Shown in pieces: positions 1 to 8,437 of a stretch of DNA of 64,000 nucleotides; the stretch's first letter is position 1; each line of letters starts with the position of its first letter. The translations under genes were made by a program, and so were the position numbers. The notes under the pieces are model-generated. The model worked only from the letters and a program-made list of their open reading frames with translations. It made no database searches and was not told where the DNA came from. Origin of the DNA: Kitasatospora sp. A2-31 (GTDB lineage Bacteria; Actinomycetota; Actinomycetes; Streptomycetales; Streptomycetaceae); assembly GCF_022288725.1 (NCBI RefSeq), contig NZ_JAKNTA010000002.1, positions 62,924 to 126,923 on the forward strand, in the 5' to 3' direction.

Positions 1-21
1 TTCCGGGCCCCGCCCTCCCGG

Positions 22-2172
22 CTACTCGAGGGCGACGCCCCACTGCACCGCGAGGCCGGCCAACCCACCCGCCACCGCCTTCCCGGACGGCGTGAACGTC
101 CAGGCGCCGCCACGCCGTTGGAAGGAGCCGACCAGCATCGCGGTCTCCGGCACGCCGCCCGTCGCGGCCGCCCAGCGCTCCGGCCCGGTGGTGTGCGGGC
201 CGTACGAGCCGGTGAGGGCCAGCCCGTGCACGTAGCCGAGCGGCAGGGCGGGCGGCTCCTCCTCCTCGGTCGAGACCGCGACCACCACCTCGTCCGCCGC
301 AGCCGGCAGCCGCTCCGGATCCAGCGTCAGCTCGGCGGCCCGGACCGGCTCACCGGGCACCGAGCGGGTCGGGTGGAGGCGCACGGCGCCGTCCGAATCC
401 TGCGGGTTGTTGAAGAACACGAAGTGCTCGTCGCTGAGCACCCGCCCGCTCGCGCAGACGAAGGCGGAGACGTCCAGTTCCACGGCGTCCCCGCCGGCCG
501 TCCGGCTCTGCCACGACAGCCGCACGGTGGCGGCGGGCTCCGCGGCCCCGGCGGCGGCGTCCGCCGCGGCGGCCCGCCGGGGAGCGGTGGATCCCCCGCC
601 GCCGAGCCGCCCGCGCAGGCCCTGCTCCGCCAGCAGCTCGACCAACTCCGGCCCGCTCACCAGCGTCAGCGGCTTGTTGCGGATGTACTCGTACGAGCCC
701 GGCCCGAACCCGGCCGTGGTCACCAGGATGCCCTTGATGGCGCCGTGGTGGCGCACCGTCGAGTCCAGGTCGCGCACGGCGGTGGGGGAGACCGTCGAGC
801 GGTACCGCTTGGCCTGGATCACGATCCGTCCGCCGGTCACCGGGTCGAGGTCCTCCGCGACCACGTCCACCCCCGCGTCGCCGCTGCGGGCGGTGGTCAT
901 CACCCGGAACCCGCGCAGCCGGAACAGCTCCGCGATCAGCTCCTCGAACTCGATCGGGTCCATCTCGAAGAGGTCCGGCTCCTCCTCGCCGCCCTGCCCG
1001 GCCACGATGCCACCGACCGTCTCCGGCAGCCGGTCCGGCCGCACCTCGTCCAGCCGCTCCGGCCGTGCCGACAGCCTGCCGCCGAGCCCCTGGAAGCACT
1101 CCACGGCCGCCACCCGGTCCAGCGCCAGCCCCGCGAACTCGGCCCGGTCCACCGTCACCGTGGACAGGAACCGCTCGGCCTCCCGGCCGGTCGCCGGGTC
1201 GATCCCGCGGACGAAGCCGTTCAGCACCACGGAGGCCAGCAGCCCGTCGCCGTCCGCCCGGAACAGCTCGGTCACCACCCGCAGCGCGCTCTGCGCCAGC
1301 ACCTCCCGGTACAGCGCCTTGCGCTCGGTGGCCGGGCGGGCCACCTCGGCCTCCCGGTCGTCCGCCTTCACGTAGCGCACCCGTGCGCTCGACGGCACCA
1401 CGTCCGCGCCCGGCAGCTCCCAGTTGACCACCAGCTGGCGGGTGGACGCCTCCCAGGCCGCGACCAGCCGGTGCGGGAAACCCTCCGGCCAGCCCGCCGA
1501 GCCGTACAGCACGGCGCTGAAGTACTCCTGCACCGCCTCCGCCTCGCCGGCCCGCAGCCGGTGCAGCAACTCCCGGGTGCCCGCCGCCCGTTCCTCGTCC
1601 TGCCGGCGGTGCTGGGCCACCCACTCCAGGTACTGGCCGTGGTACTCGGCCAGCCGGCGCTGCCGGTCCGCCTCCGCGGCCTGCGCCGCGTACCAGTCCT
1701 GCTCGAACCGGGCCCGGGCCTGCGCCACGTACTGCTCGTACTGCTGCCACACCCCCGGGTTGCGCGCCTGGACCGGGTCCGGCGGCGGCACCTGGTAGCG
1801 CGCCTGGTCCGGCATCGGCACCGGCTCGCCGAGCCGGCCCGGTTCGAACGGCGGCAGCGCGCGGGGCGCCAGCAGCGCCTGCGGGCTGAACGCCGGCCGG
1901 CCCAGTCCGGCGGCCAGCAGCCCGCGCAACTCCTCCACCCGGCGGTCCAGTTCGGCCGTCCGCCGGGTCGCCTCGGCCTCCCGCGACTGCTGGTACGCCC
2001 GCAGCGCCTCGCGCTCGTTCCGCGCCGCCGCCCGCTGGGCCTCCCGGGCCTCCCGCTCGCGGCGCCGCTCCTCGGCCGCCTCGGCGCGCCAGCGGGCCTC
2101 CTCCCGGCGCTGCTGCTGCCGCTGCGCCTCCGCCCAGACCGCCAGCACCCCGTCGTTCCGCCGCCCCGCCAC
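22..2172 (-). CDS. Mrr-like restriction endonuclease fused to a C-terminal TerD domain
   Basis: About 716 residues from a GTG start. That start has an AAGGGG SD six bases upstream, which favours it over an earlier in-frame codon near 2247. Residues about 10-85 are a Gln/Arg/Glu-rich coiled coil. Residues about 403-510 look like an Mrr catalytic domain: SGDAGVDVVAED is followed by IVIQAKRY, matching the D-(E/Q)xK nuclease pattern. The last ~170 residues resemble TerD (LDVSAFV, then EHFVFFNNPQDSDGAV), a calcium-binding fold of tellurite/stress operons. Mrr-type proteins cleave modified or foreign DNA; how TerD contributes is unknown. It is not in an obvious operon. The domain calls are fairly secure, the joint role is inference. 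Confidence 0.85.
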   Translation of the reverse strand: MAGRRNDGVLAVWAEAQRQQQRREEARWRAEAAEERRREREAREAQRAAARNEREALRAYQQSREAEATRRTAELDRRVEELRGLLAAGLGRPAFSPQALLAPRALPPFEPGRLGEPVPMPDQARYQVPPPDPVQARNPGVWQQYEQYVAQARARFEQDWYAAQAAEADRQRRLAEYHGQYLEWVAQHRRQDEERAAGTRELLHRLRAGEAEAVQEYFSAVLYGSAGWPEGFPHRLVAAWEASTRQLVVNWELPGADVVPSSARVRYVKADDREAEVARPATERKALYREVLAQSALRVVTELFRADGDGLLASVVLNGFVRGIDPATGREAERFLSTVTVDRAEFAGLALDRVAAVECFQGLGGRLSARPERLDEVRPDRLPETVGGIVAGQGGEEEPDLFEMDPIEFEELIAELFRLRGFRVMTTARSGDAGVDVVAEDLDPVTGGRIVIQAKRYRSTVSPTAVRDLDSTVRHHGAIKGILVTTAGFGPGSYEYIRNKPLTLVSGPELVELLAEQGLRGRLGGGGSTAPRRAAAADAAAGAAEPAATVRLSWQSRTAGGDAVELDVSAFVCASGRVLSDEHFVFFNNPQDSDGAVRLHPTRSVPGEPVRAAELTLDPERLPAAADEVVVAVSTEEEEPPALPLGYVHGLALTGSYGPHTTGPERWAAATGGVPETAMLVGSFQRRGGAWTFTPSGKAVAGGLAGLAVQWGVALE

Positions 2173-2314
2173 CGTCCACCCCTTCGTTCCGCACCCGAGC
2201 GGCGCGGCTCGGCCTCCCGGCCGCGCCGCCCCCCGCGCCCGCCACAATAGAACGTGGACGGGTGAACCGGCGAAGCGCCCTGTGACCTGCGGCGGCGTCA
2301 GGACCGGGCCGCCG

Positions 2315-3334
2315 TCAGCCGGCCGCGCGGATCACCACCTTGCCGACCGACTCCCGGTCCGCGAAGGCGCGGAAGGCCTGCGGCGCCTCGTCGAAGCCGA
2401 ACTCGCGCCCGATCGCCGGCCGCAGCCCGTGGGCCGCGGCCGCGCGCAGCGCCGCCTCCAGGTCCGCGCGGCTGCCGACGAACTCGCGGCGGATCGTCGC
2501 CAGCGAACCGGCGTAGGCCTCGTCGGTGATCCGGAGGGCGGCGGGGCGGTCGCCGACCACCCAGAGCAGCACGATCTGCCCGTGGAACGCGGCCGAGCGG
2601 ACCGACTGCTCGATGGTGGCCGGACCGTGCGTCTCGACCACCAGGTCGGCCCCGGCGCCGCCGGTCAGCCGGCGGACCTCCCCGGACCACTCCGGCGTGC
2701 GGCGGCGGTCGACGATGTGGTCCGCGCCGAGGGCGGCCAGCCGCTCCGCCCCGGTCGTGCTGCCGCTGACGGCGATCACGCGGCAGCCCAGCGTCCGGGC
2801 GAACTGCACCGCGAACAGCGAGACGTCCCCGCTGCCCAGGACGAGCACGGTCTGCCCGGGGAGCAGCCGTGCGCCGCCGGTGAGCGCCCGCCATGCGGCC
2901 ACCCCGGCGCAGGTGAACGACGCGGCTCCGGCCCAGTCGAGGTGGTCCGGGACGGCCGCGAGGGCCTGCTCGTCCAGCACGGCGTACTCGGCGAGCAGCC
3001 CGTCGACGGTGCAGCCGAGCTGGTCGGCGAGCTCGGGCCGCAGCGGGCCGTCCGTCCACCGCGGGAAGTAGCTGCCGGTGACGCGGTCGCCCGGCCGGAA
3101 CCGGGTGACCGCCTCACCGGTGGCCACCACCTCGCCGGCGCCGTCGCTGAGCGCGACCACGCCGGGCCGGGCGGGGAGCGGGTAGCGGCCGGAGAGGATC
3201 AGGGCGTCGCGCCGGTTGAGCGCGGCGGCGTGCACCTTCACCAGGACCTCGGTGGGGCCGGGGGAGGCGGGGTCGCCGTGGTGCAGGACGAGGCCGTCGG
3301 GGGTGCCGGGCCGGTCGATTCGGTAGGCGCGCAC
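2315..3334 (-). CDS. NAD(P)-dependent MDR-family alcohol dehydrogenase / quinone oxidoreductase
   Basis: 339 residues, a usual length for the medium-chain dehydrogenase/reductase superfamily. The N-terminal GroES-like part runs to about residue 125 and includes the PGDRV motif. The Rossmann part contains VLVLGSGDVSLFAVQFA (about 163-179) and the NADP-site region AVSGSTTGAERLAALGAD. The Cys/His ligands of the catalytic zinc in classical alcohol dehydrogenases are not evident, so this is probably a zinc-independent or atypical member. The GTG start has GAGGAA seven bases upstream. The substrate cannot be told. It is a single gene, read away from the sulfur operon to its right. Confidence 0.88.
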   Translation of the reverse strand: MRAYRIDRPGTPDGLVLHHGDPASPGPTEVLVKVHAAALNRRDALILSGRYPLPARPGVVALSDGAGEVVATGEAVTRFRPGDRVTGSYFPRWTDGPLRPELADQLGCTVDGLLAEYAVLDEQALAAVPDHLDWAGAASFTCAGVAAWRALTGGARLLPGQTVLVLGSGDVSLFAVQFARTLGCRVIAVSGSTTGAERLAALGADHIVDRRRTPEWSGEVRRLTGGAGADLVVETHGPATIEQSVRSAAFHGQIVLLWVVGDRPAALRITDEAYAGSLATIRREFVGSRADLEAALRAAAAHGLRPAIGREFGFDEAPQAFRAFADRESVGKVVIRAAG

Positions 3335-3559
3335 GAGGGGTTCCTCTCACTGGTTGCGGTGGTCGGGATCGATCATCGCCGGGGTGGTGCGCCGCGCCAA
3401 TTCCCTTCGGGGAATGACGCGGTGGGCGGCTCGGCGGCCCCGCGCGGCGGGGCGGGTGCCCGCGGGCCGGTGCCACCCGGGTGCGACGGGGGCCGGTCGG
3501 CCCGGCCCGGCGCGGCCGGGCCGGAGCGGATCGGCCCGGCCGCACCCTCGGCCGTCAGG

Positions 3560-3575
3560 ATGCCCCCGGGGGTAT
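3560..3575. promoter_or_regulatory. CsoR/CstR-like operator, site 1
   Basis: The sequence ATGCCCCCGGGGGTAT is a near-perfect palindrome of the A/T-flanked C5-G5 type bound by CsoR-family repressors (copper-sensing CsoR, persulfide-sensing CstR). It lies where a -35 would fall for the TACAGT -10 candidate at 3582-3587. Since the downstream operon handles persulfides, a CstR-like regulator is the more likely owner. No such regulator gene is in this window. Confidence 0.7.
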
Positions 3576-3596
3576 CTCTGCTACAGTCGAGAACAG

Positions 3597-3612
3597 ATAC
3601 CCCGGGGGGTAA
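3597..3612. promoter_or_regulatory. CsoR/CstR-like operator, site 2
   Basis: The sequence ATACCCCGGGGGGTAA repeats the palindrome of site 1, with centres 37 bp apart. It falls just downstream of the expected transcription start and 30 bases before the GTG start. Two operators bracketing one promoter would give tight repression of the sulfur operon. Confidence 0.7.
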
Positions 3613-3642
3613 ACCGTGAGATTCGTGAGAAGGAGCGAGCAC

Positions 3643-5034
3643 GTGTTTTTCGTCGACACCCTGGAGATCGAGGGCCTCGGCAACCGCAGCTACCTCGCCG
3701 GCGGCCCCGGCGGGGCGGTCGCCGTCGACCCGCCGCGCGACATCGACCAGGTGATCGCCGCGGCAGCCGGGCGCGGCGTCCGCATCGCCTACGTGGCCGA
3801 GACCCACGTGCACAACGACTACGTCACCGGTGGGCTGGAGCTGGCCCGGCTCACCGGCGCCCACTACCTCGTCCCCGCCGGAGCCGACGTCTCCTACCGG
3901 CGCGTGCTGGTCCACGACGGCGACGACTTCGACGTCGACCCGGCGGCAGGCCTGAGCCTGCGGGCCGTCGCCACGCCCGGCCACACCCCGCACCACACCG
4001 CCTACGTCCTCAGCGAGCAGGGCTGCGACGTCGCCGCCTTCACCGGGGGCTCCCTGCTGATCGGCACCGTCGGCCGCCCCGACCTGGTGGAGCCCCGGCT
4101 CACCGAGCGGCTCGCCCGCGCCCAGCACGCCTCCGTCCACCGCCTCGCCGATCAGCTGGCCGACGAGGTACCGGTCCTGCCCACCCACGGTTTCGGCAGC
4201 TTCTGCTCCGCCGGCCGGGCCGACACCGACACCACCACCGTCGGCGAAGAACGCCTCCGCAACGACGCGCTGGTCAAGGACGCCGACACCTTCGTCGCGG
4301 ACCTGCTCGCCGGCCTCGACGACATCCCCGCCTACTACGCTCACATGGGCCCGGTGAACAGCGACGGGCCCGCCCCGGTCGACCTCACTCCGCCGAGCAC
4401 CGCCGACCCCGCCGAACTCGCCCGACGCCTCGCCGCCGGAGAGTGGGTCGTCGACCTGCGTGCCCGCACCGCCTTCGCCGCGGGGCACCTGGCCGGCTCC
4501 TTCAACTTCGAGGGGGACGGCAGCCTCGCCACCCACCTGGCCTGGCTGATCCCCTGGGGCAAGCCCGTCACCCTGCTCGCCGAGAGCCCCGAGCAGCTGG
4601 CCGCCGCCCAGCGCGAACTCGTGCGGGTCGGCATCGACCGCCCCGCCGCCGCGGCCACCGGCGATCCGGCCGGCTGGCTGCTTCCCGGCGAGCAGCTGCG
4701 CTCGTTCCGGCGCGCCACCTTCGCCGACCTGGCGAAGGCGCTCAGCGAGGACGAGCCGCCGCTGGTCCTCGACGTCCGCCGCGACGTCGAACGGACCGCC
4801 GCACGGATCGACGGCACGTTGCACATCCCGCTGCACCAGCTGCACCGCCGCAGCGCCGAACTGCCCGAGGGCGTGCTCTGGGTCCACTGCGCCGGCGGCA
4901 TGCGCGCCGCGATCGCGGCCTCGCTGCTGGACGCCGCCGGGCGGCAGGTCGTCGCCGTCGACGACGGCTTCGGCGCGGCGGCCGCGGCCGGGCTGCCGAT
5001 CAGCACCGGCGTCGAGGGCGCGTCGGGCGCCTGA
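3643..5034 (+). CDS. MBL-fold persulfide dioxygenase-like protein with two rhodanese domains
   Basis: 463 residues from GTG 3643, chosen because AAGGAG lies seven bases upstream; a GTG at 3616 has no SD and overlaps the operator spacing. The N-terminal ~240 residues are a metallo-beta-lactamase fold with THVHNDYVTG (H55, H57, D59) and PGHTPHH, typical of persulfide dioxygenases that oxidise glutathione or protein persulfides to sulfite. Two rhodanese modules follow. The first lacks a catalytic Cys. The second has HCAGGMRA, an active CxGGxR loop. This is the architecture of CstB-type enzymes of sulfide detoxification. It is the first gene of a likely operon with the exporter and YgaP-like genes. 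Confidence 0.92.
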   Translation: MFFVDTLEIEGLGNRSYLAGGPGGAVAVDPPRDIDQVIAAAAGRGVRIAYVAETHVHNDYVTGGLELARLTGAHYLVPAGADVSYRRVLVHDGDDFDVDPAAGLSLRAVATPGHTPHHTAYVLSEQGCDVAAFTGGSLLIGTVGRPDLVEPRLTERLARAQHASVHRLADQLADEVPVLPTHGFGSFCSAGRADTDTTTVGEERLRNDALVKDADTFVADLLAGLDDIPAYYAHMGPVNSDGPAPVDLTPPSTADPAELARRLAAGEWVVDLRARTAFAAGHLAGSFNFEGDGSLATHLAWLIPWGKPVTLLAESPEQLAAAQRELVRVGIDRPAAAATGDPAGWLLPGEQLRSFRRATFADLAKALSEDEPPLVLDVRRDVERTAARIDGTLHIPLHQLHRRSAELPEGVLWVHCAGGMRAAIAASLLDAAGRQVVAVDDGFGAAAAAGLPISTGVEGASGA

Positions 5035-5132
5035 GCGGCGGGTGCCGCCAGCGCCGCCTGCAGTGCCGTCACCCCGCGGCACCGCCCATGCCCCCGCACC
5101 ACTGCACCACCGCACCACCCGGAGTCACGCCC

Positions 5133-5369
5133 ATGCAGCGTCCTGACGACCCCCGACGGCACGTCGCCCGCCCGCCCACCGTCCGGCCTCCTCTCGTCCG
5201 GCCGTCCGCCGTCCGCCCGCCCGGGCAGCCGGCCCGCCGAGCGGCCCGGCCCCCGCTGCCCGGGGCAGCCGACCGGATACCCCTCGCCGTACCCGCCGGT
5301 GCACTGCCCCGGCCGCCCGGCGCCGCCCGCCCGCGCTGCCAGGCCCCGGACCCCCGGCGGTGCACGTGA
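5133..5369 (+). CDS. Possible small Pro/Arg-rich ORF translationally coupled to the TauE gene
   Basis: A 78-residue open frame with GGAG eight bases before its ATG. Its TGA stop overlaps the GTG start of the TauE gene (GTGA, 5366-5369). The product is mostly Pro, Arg and Ala with no recognisable domain. Its last ten codons include two Cys codons (5337 and 5361). The composition is close to random GC-rich DNA, so the SD and the exact four-base overlap are the main support. It could be a regulatory upstream ORF that senses cysteine supply, or simply chance. Confidence 0.35.
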   Translation: MQRPDDPRRHVARPPTVRPPLVRPSAVRPPGQPARRAARPPLPGAADRIPLAVPAGALPRPPGAARPRCQAPDPRRCT

Positions 5370-6109
5370 TCACCTTGGTACTGGCTCTCGCCGCCGGGGC
5401 CGTCGTCGGGCTCGTCCTCGGCGGCCTCGGCGGGGGAGGCGGCATCCTGGCCGTCCCCGCACTGATCTACCTGCTCGGGCTGACCCCGGCCGCCGCCACC
5501 ACCGCCGGACTGATGATCGTCCTGGCCACTTCGGTCTCCGCGATCGTCGCCCACACCAGGGCCGGGAACATCCGCTGGCGGGTGGCCCTCGCCTTCGCCG
5601 CCGCCGGGCTGGTCCCCGCGGCGCTCGCCGGAGCCGCCGCCGCGCGACTGCCGCAGTCACTGCTCACCGCGGCCTTCGCCGTGGTGGCGGCACTGGCGGC
5701 GACCAAGATGCTGCGCCCGGCCCGGAGAGGAACGGCCGCGACGGCCGGCTCGGCCCGGGCGGCCGTCACCGGGGCCGGGCTCGGCGCCGTCACCGGACTG
5801 CTCGGAGTGGGCGGCGGCTTCCTCGCGGTGCCGGCCCTGGTGACCGCGGTCGGCCTGTCGATGGAGACCGCCGTCGGCACCAGCCTCCCGGTGATCGCCG
5901 TGAACGCCTCGGCCTCCCTCGCCGCCCGCGGCGGCGCCGGCCCTGGTCTGGACTGGGCGGTGATCGCGCCCTTCACCGCCGCCGCGGTGCTCGGCGCCTG
6001 GGACGGCAAGCGGCTGGCGGCCCGCTTCTCCGGCGTCACCCTGCGGCGGGTGTTTGCCGGCCTGCTGCTGGCCGTCGCGGCCGTCATGGGCGCCGACGCC
6101 GTCCTCTGA
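5366..6109 (+). CDS. TauE/SafE (TSUP) family sulfite/organosulfonate exporter
   Basis: 247 residues from GTG 5366; a GTG two codons earlier is also possible and neither has its own good SD. The protein is almost entirely hydrophobic, with the family signature GLGGGGGILAVPALIYLLG near the N-terminus and its second-half echo GLLGVGGGFLAVPALV near the middle. This is the duplicated four-helix pattern of TSUP permeases. After the persulfide dioxygenase it probably exports the sulfite that enzyme makes. The GTGA overlap with the preceding small ORF suggests its translation is coupled. Confidence 0.9.
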   Translation: MITLVLALAAGAVVGLVLGGLGGGGGILAVPALIYLLGLTPAAATTAGLMIVLATSVSAIVAHTRAGNIRWRVALAFAAAGLVPAALAGAAAARLPQSLLTAAFAVVAALAATKMLRPARRGTAATAGSARAAVTGAGLGAVTGLLGVGGGFLAVPALVTAVGLSMETAVGTSLPVIAVNASASLAARGGAGPGLDWAVIAPFTAAAVLGAWDGKRLAARFSGVTLRRVFAGLLLAVAAVMGADAVL

Positions 6110-6154
6110 GCCCCCGTTCCCCATCCCCCGCTCCACCACGCAAGGAAGTCCGCT

Positions 6155-6769
6155 GTGCCGACCCCCTCCGCACTCACTCCCGAGCAGGCTCACCCCCGCC
6201 TGTCCACCCTCACCGTCGTCGACGTCCGCACTCCCGGCGAGTACGCGGCGGGCCACATCCCCGGCGCGCTGAACGTCCCGCTCGACCAGCTCGGCCGTGC
6301 CCTGCCCGCGCTGCGCGAGGCCGCCGGGCGTGGCGGGCTGCTGATGGTCTGCGCCTCGGGCGCCCGCTCGGGCCGGGCCTGCACCGACCTCGCCGCCGCC
6401 GGCATCCCGGCCGCCACGCTCGTCGGCGGCACGTCCGCCTGGGTCGCCGCCGGGCACACCGTCGACCGCCCCGAAAGCGCCCCCGCCAGGGCACCGTGGT
6501 TGATGGACCGTCAGATCCGTTTCGTCGCAGGGGGTCTGGTGGTGGCCGGCCTGCTCGTCGGCCTGGTGCTGCCGGGTGCGCGCTGGTTCTCGGCCGCCGT
6601 CGGCGTGGGCCTGGTGTTCTCCGCCGTCACCAACACCTGCGCGATGGGTGCGCTGCTGGCGCGCCTTCCGCACAACCGCCCACGCCCGGGCCACCGCGAC
6701 GACCTGGCCGCCACCCTGGCCACCCTCACCACGGGGCAACCGGAGCCGCACGCACCCGGCCGGTCGTGA
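6155..6769 (+). CDS. YgaP-like membrane rhodanese (rhodanese + DUF2892)
   Basis: 204 residues from GTG 6155 with AAGGAAG eight bases upstream. Residues about 5-105 are a rhodanese domain with DVRTPGEYAAGHIPGA and the active loop CASGARSG (Cys66). The C-terminal ~90 residues hold two membrane helices (about 125-165) of the DUF2892 type, as in E. coli YgaP. Such proteins carry persulfide sulfur on the Cys at the inner membrane. It closes the operon of persulfide dioxygenase and sulfite exporter and fits a sulfane-sulfur relay role. Confidence 0.9.
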   Translation: MPTPSALTPEQAHPRLSTLTVVDVRTPGEYAAGHIPGALNVPLDQLGRALPALREAAGRGGLLMVCASGARSGRACTDLAAAGIPAATLVGGTSAWVAAGHTVDRPESAPARAPWLMDRQIRFVAGGLVVAGLLVGLVLPGARWFSAAVGVGLVFSAVTNTCAMGALLARLPHNRPRPGHRDDLAATLATLTTGQPEPHAPGRS

Positions 6770-6800
6770 CCGCGCCGCGAGCCCTCCGGACCAAGGGGGC

Positions 6801-6971
6801 TCAGCCCCTGGTGAGAGGACCGATCCCGGTCTTCCGCCCGTAAGCGGAGACGAGTTGGTCCTTACCCCGCGGTTCGAGATCGATCTTGCACGGTCCGGGC
6901 AGACCGGGTGCGTCGAACTGCACGACGATGTGATGGCCGCTGTCCGCTTCGAAGTACACGGACCAGGTCAC
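6801..6971 (-). CDS. Small conserved-looking hypothetical protein
   Basis: A 56-residue frame (72 if the upstream GTG at 7019 is used) beginning VTWSVYFEADSGHHIVVQFD and ending TGIGPLTRG. The amino-acid mix is protein-like rather than the Arg/Pro/Ala mix of shadow frames, though third-position GC is lower than in neighbouring genes. There is no SD. A TAGCCT -10-like hexamer lies seven bases before GTG 6971, so a leaderless message is possible. No family was recognised. It sits convergent with the sulfur operon and could also be the remnant of a longer gene. Confidence 0.45.
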   Translation of the reverse strand: MTWSVYFEADSGHHIVVQFDAPGLPGPCKIDLEPRGKDQLVSAYGRKTGIGPLTRG

Positions 6972-7046
6972 GGAACGGAGGCTACCGGTCGCAGAGGGCC
7001 GCGGTCCCGCCGTTTGCACGTCTGATGCGGCTGGGCCCGGACGCGG

Positions 7047-7076
7047 CGGCGCCCCGGCCGGGTGGCCGGGGCGCCG
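7047..7076. terminator. Intrinsic hairpin, 13-bp perfect stem
   Basis: CGGCGCCCCGGCC pairs perfectly with the downstream arm around a GGGT loop. It lies just past the stop of the ALF-repeat gene on the minus strand and is probably its terminator. There is no U-tract, as is usual in streptomycetes. Confidence 0.75.
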
Positions 7077-7096
7077 GGGGGTGTTGTGCTGGGGGG

Positions 7097-8437
7097 TCAG
7101 CTTTCGGCGGAGCGGCGGCGGCTGATGGCGACGAGTGCGGCGCCGGCGGCGAGGGCCGCGGCGGCGCCGCCGGCCTCCAGGACCAGGCCGTCGTTCGCGC
7201 CGGTGGCGGCGAGCTGGCCGGTGGCGGCGGTGGTGGTGCCGAGGGTGGTGCCGGTAGAGAGCGGGGCCGGGTTGGAGACGGTGGTGACGACCGCGGCGGT
7301 CTGGGCGGTCCGGGTGCCGGTCTGCTCCTGGCCGCCGGTGGTGCCCTGGGCCTGGGGCTGCTGCGCGGTGGTCTTCTGCTGGTCGGCCCTGGCGGCGGCC
7401 GCGGCGGCCTCGTCCTCGGCGCGGGCGACGGCCTGGCCCTCCTTCAGGAAGGCCAGGACGTCGGCGTAGCTGCCGTCGAGGGCCTTCAGGCCCGCCTTCT
7501 TCACGGCCGGGCCGCCCGCCTCGACGAGCTGCGAGACCTTGATGCGGTTGTCGCTCTCCTGCAGGACCGGGAGCCGGCTCTCCAGGAATCGGCGCAGGTC
7601 GGCCGGGCTGCCGTCGAGCGCCTTCTGTGCGGCCTCGCGGACCAGGCTTCCGGTCTGCGGGTTCGCCAGGACCTGCCGGATCTCGGTGCGGTCGTCCTCG
7701 GCGCGGGCGGTGTACTGGCCCTCCTTGAGGAACCTGACGACGTCCTCGTAGGTGCCCTTCATCGCCTTGTCGGCCGCGGCCTGCACGGCCGGGCCACCGC
7801 GGGACATGATCTGGACGAGCCTGAGCCGGTCGTCGCTCTCCCGGACACTCGGCATCTCGACCGTCAGGAAGTGGCGCAGGTCGGCGGCGGTGCCCTTGAG
7901 GGCCTTCCCGGCGGCCTCGCGAACGCGGGGGCCGGTCTCCTTGTCGGCGAGGATGCGTTCGATCTCGGCGCGGTCCTGGTCCTCGGCGCGGGCGGTGTAC
8001 TGGCCCACCTTGAGGAAGGCCTCGCTCTCCGCATAGGTGCCCTTGAGAGCCTTCTCGCCCGCCTTCGTGACCGCTGGGCCGGCGCCGTCGAGGACCCGCA
8101 CGATGAGGACCCGGTTGTCGGTGTGACGCGCAGGCTCCAGTTCCACCTCCAGGAAGTGGCGCAGGTCCGCGGCGGTGCCCTTGAGAGCCTTCTCGCCGAC
8201 CTCACGGACCTTGGACCAGCTCTCCGTGCCTGCGATGATCCGCTCGATCTCGGCGCGGTCGCTCTTCTCCTGGGCGGCGCCGTGGTCGTCGGCGGCGTCG
8301 GGCGCCGTTTCGGACGCCGTGTCGGGGCCGGTGACGCCGGTGGGCTGCGGGCTGTCGGCGGCGGAGGCCGGCGACTGGAGCAGAACGGGCGCCAGCACGG
8401 CAGCCGCGAGGACCGCCGAGACCTTGGGCAACTTCAT
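7097..8437 (-). CDS. Secreted ALF-repeat protein with LAxTG sortase anchor
   Basis: 446 residues. Residues 1-27 are a signal peptide (MKLPKVSAVLAAAVLAP, ending ASA-A). The body is built of repeated ~45-residue units carrying ALKGT-(A/Y)-(A/E) motifs and AEIERI or YTARAED segments. This is the short repeat of unknown function called ALF in actinobacterial surface and toxin-like proteins. A Thr/Gln-rich linker precedes LAATG (about 409-413), a hydrophobic helix and RRRSAES, which together form a class-E-type sortase signal of the kind used by streptomycete surface proteins. The protein is therefore predicted to be covalently attached to peptidoglycan. No sortase gene is nearby. A TATGCT -10 candidate lies at 8480-8485. 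Role unknown. Confidence 0.9.
   Translation of the reverse strand: MKLPKVSAVLAAAVLAPVLLQSPASAADSPQPTGVTGPDTASETAPDAADDHGAAQEKSDRAEIERIIAGTESWSKVREVGEKALKGTAADLRHFLEVELEPARHTDNRVLIVRVLDGAGPAVTKAGEKALKGTYAESEAFLKVGQYTARAEDQDRAEIERILADKETGPRVREAAGKALKGTAADLRHFLTVEMPSVRESDDRLRLVQIMSRGGPAVQAAADKAMKGTYEDVVRFLKEGQYTARAEDDRTEIRQVLANPQTGSLVREAAQKALDGSPADLRRFLESRLPVLQESDNRIKVSQLVEAGGPAVKKAGLKALDGSYADVLAFLKEGQAVARAEDEAAAAAARADQQKTTAQQPQAQGTTGGQEQTGTRTAQTAAVVTTVSNPAPLSTGTTLGTTTAATGQLAATGANDGLVLEAGGAAAALAAGAALVAISRRRSAES

Larger units (their letters stand above)
3335..3642. other. Divergent intergenic region with twin operators
   Basis: About 300 bases separate the oxidoreductase gene (leftward) from the MBL/rhodanese gene (rightward). 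The left part is unremarkable GC-rich sequence. The right 85 bases hold two CsoR/CstR-like palindromes flanking a TACAGT -10 candidate. No coding sequence is convincing here. Confidence 0.7.
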
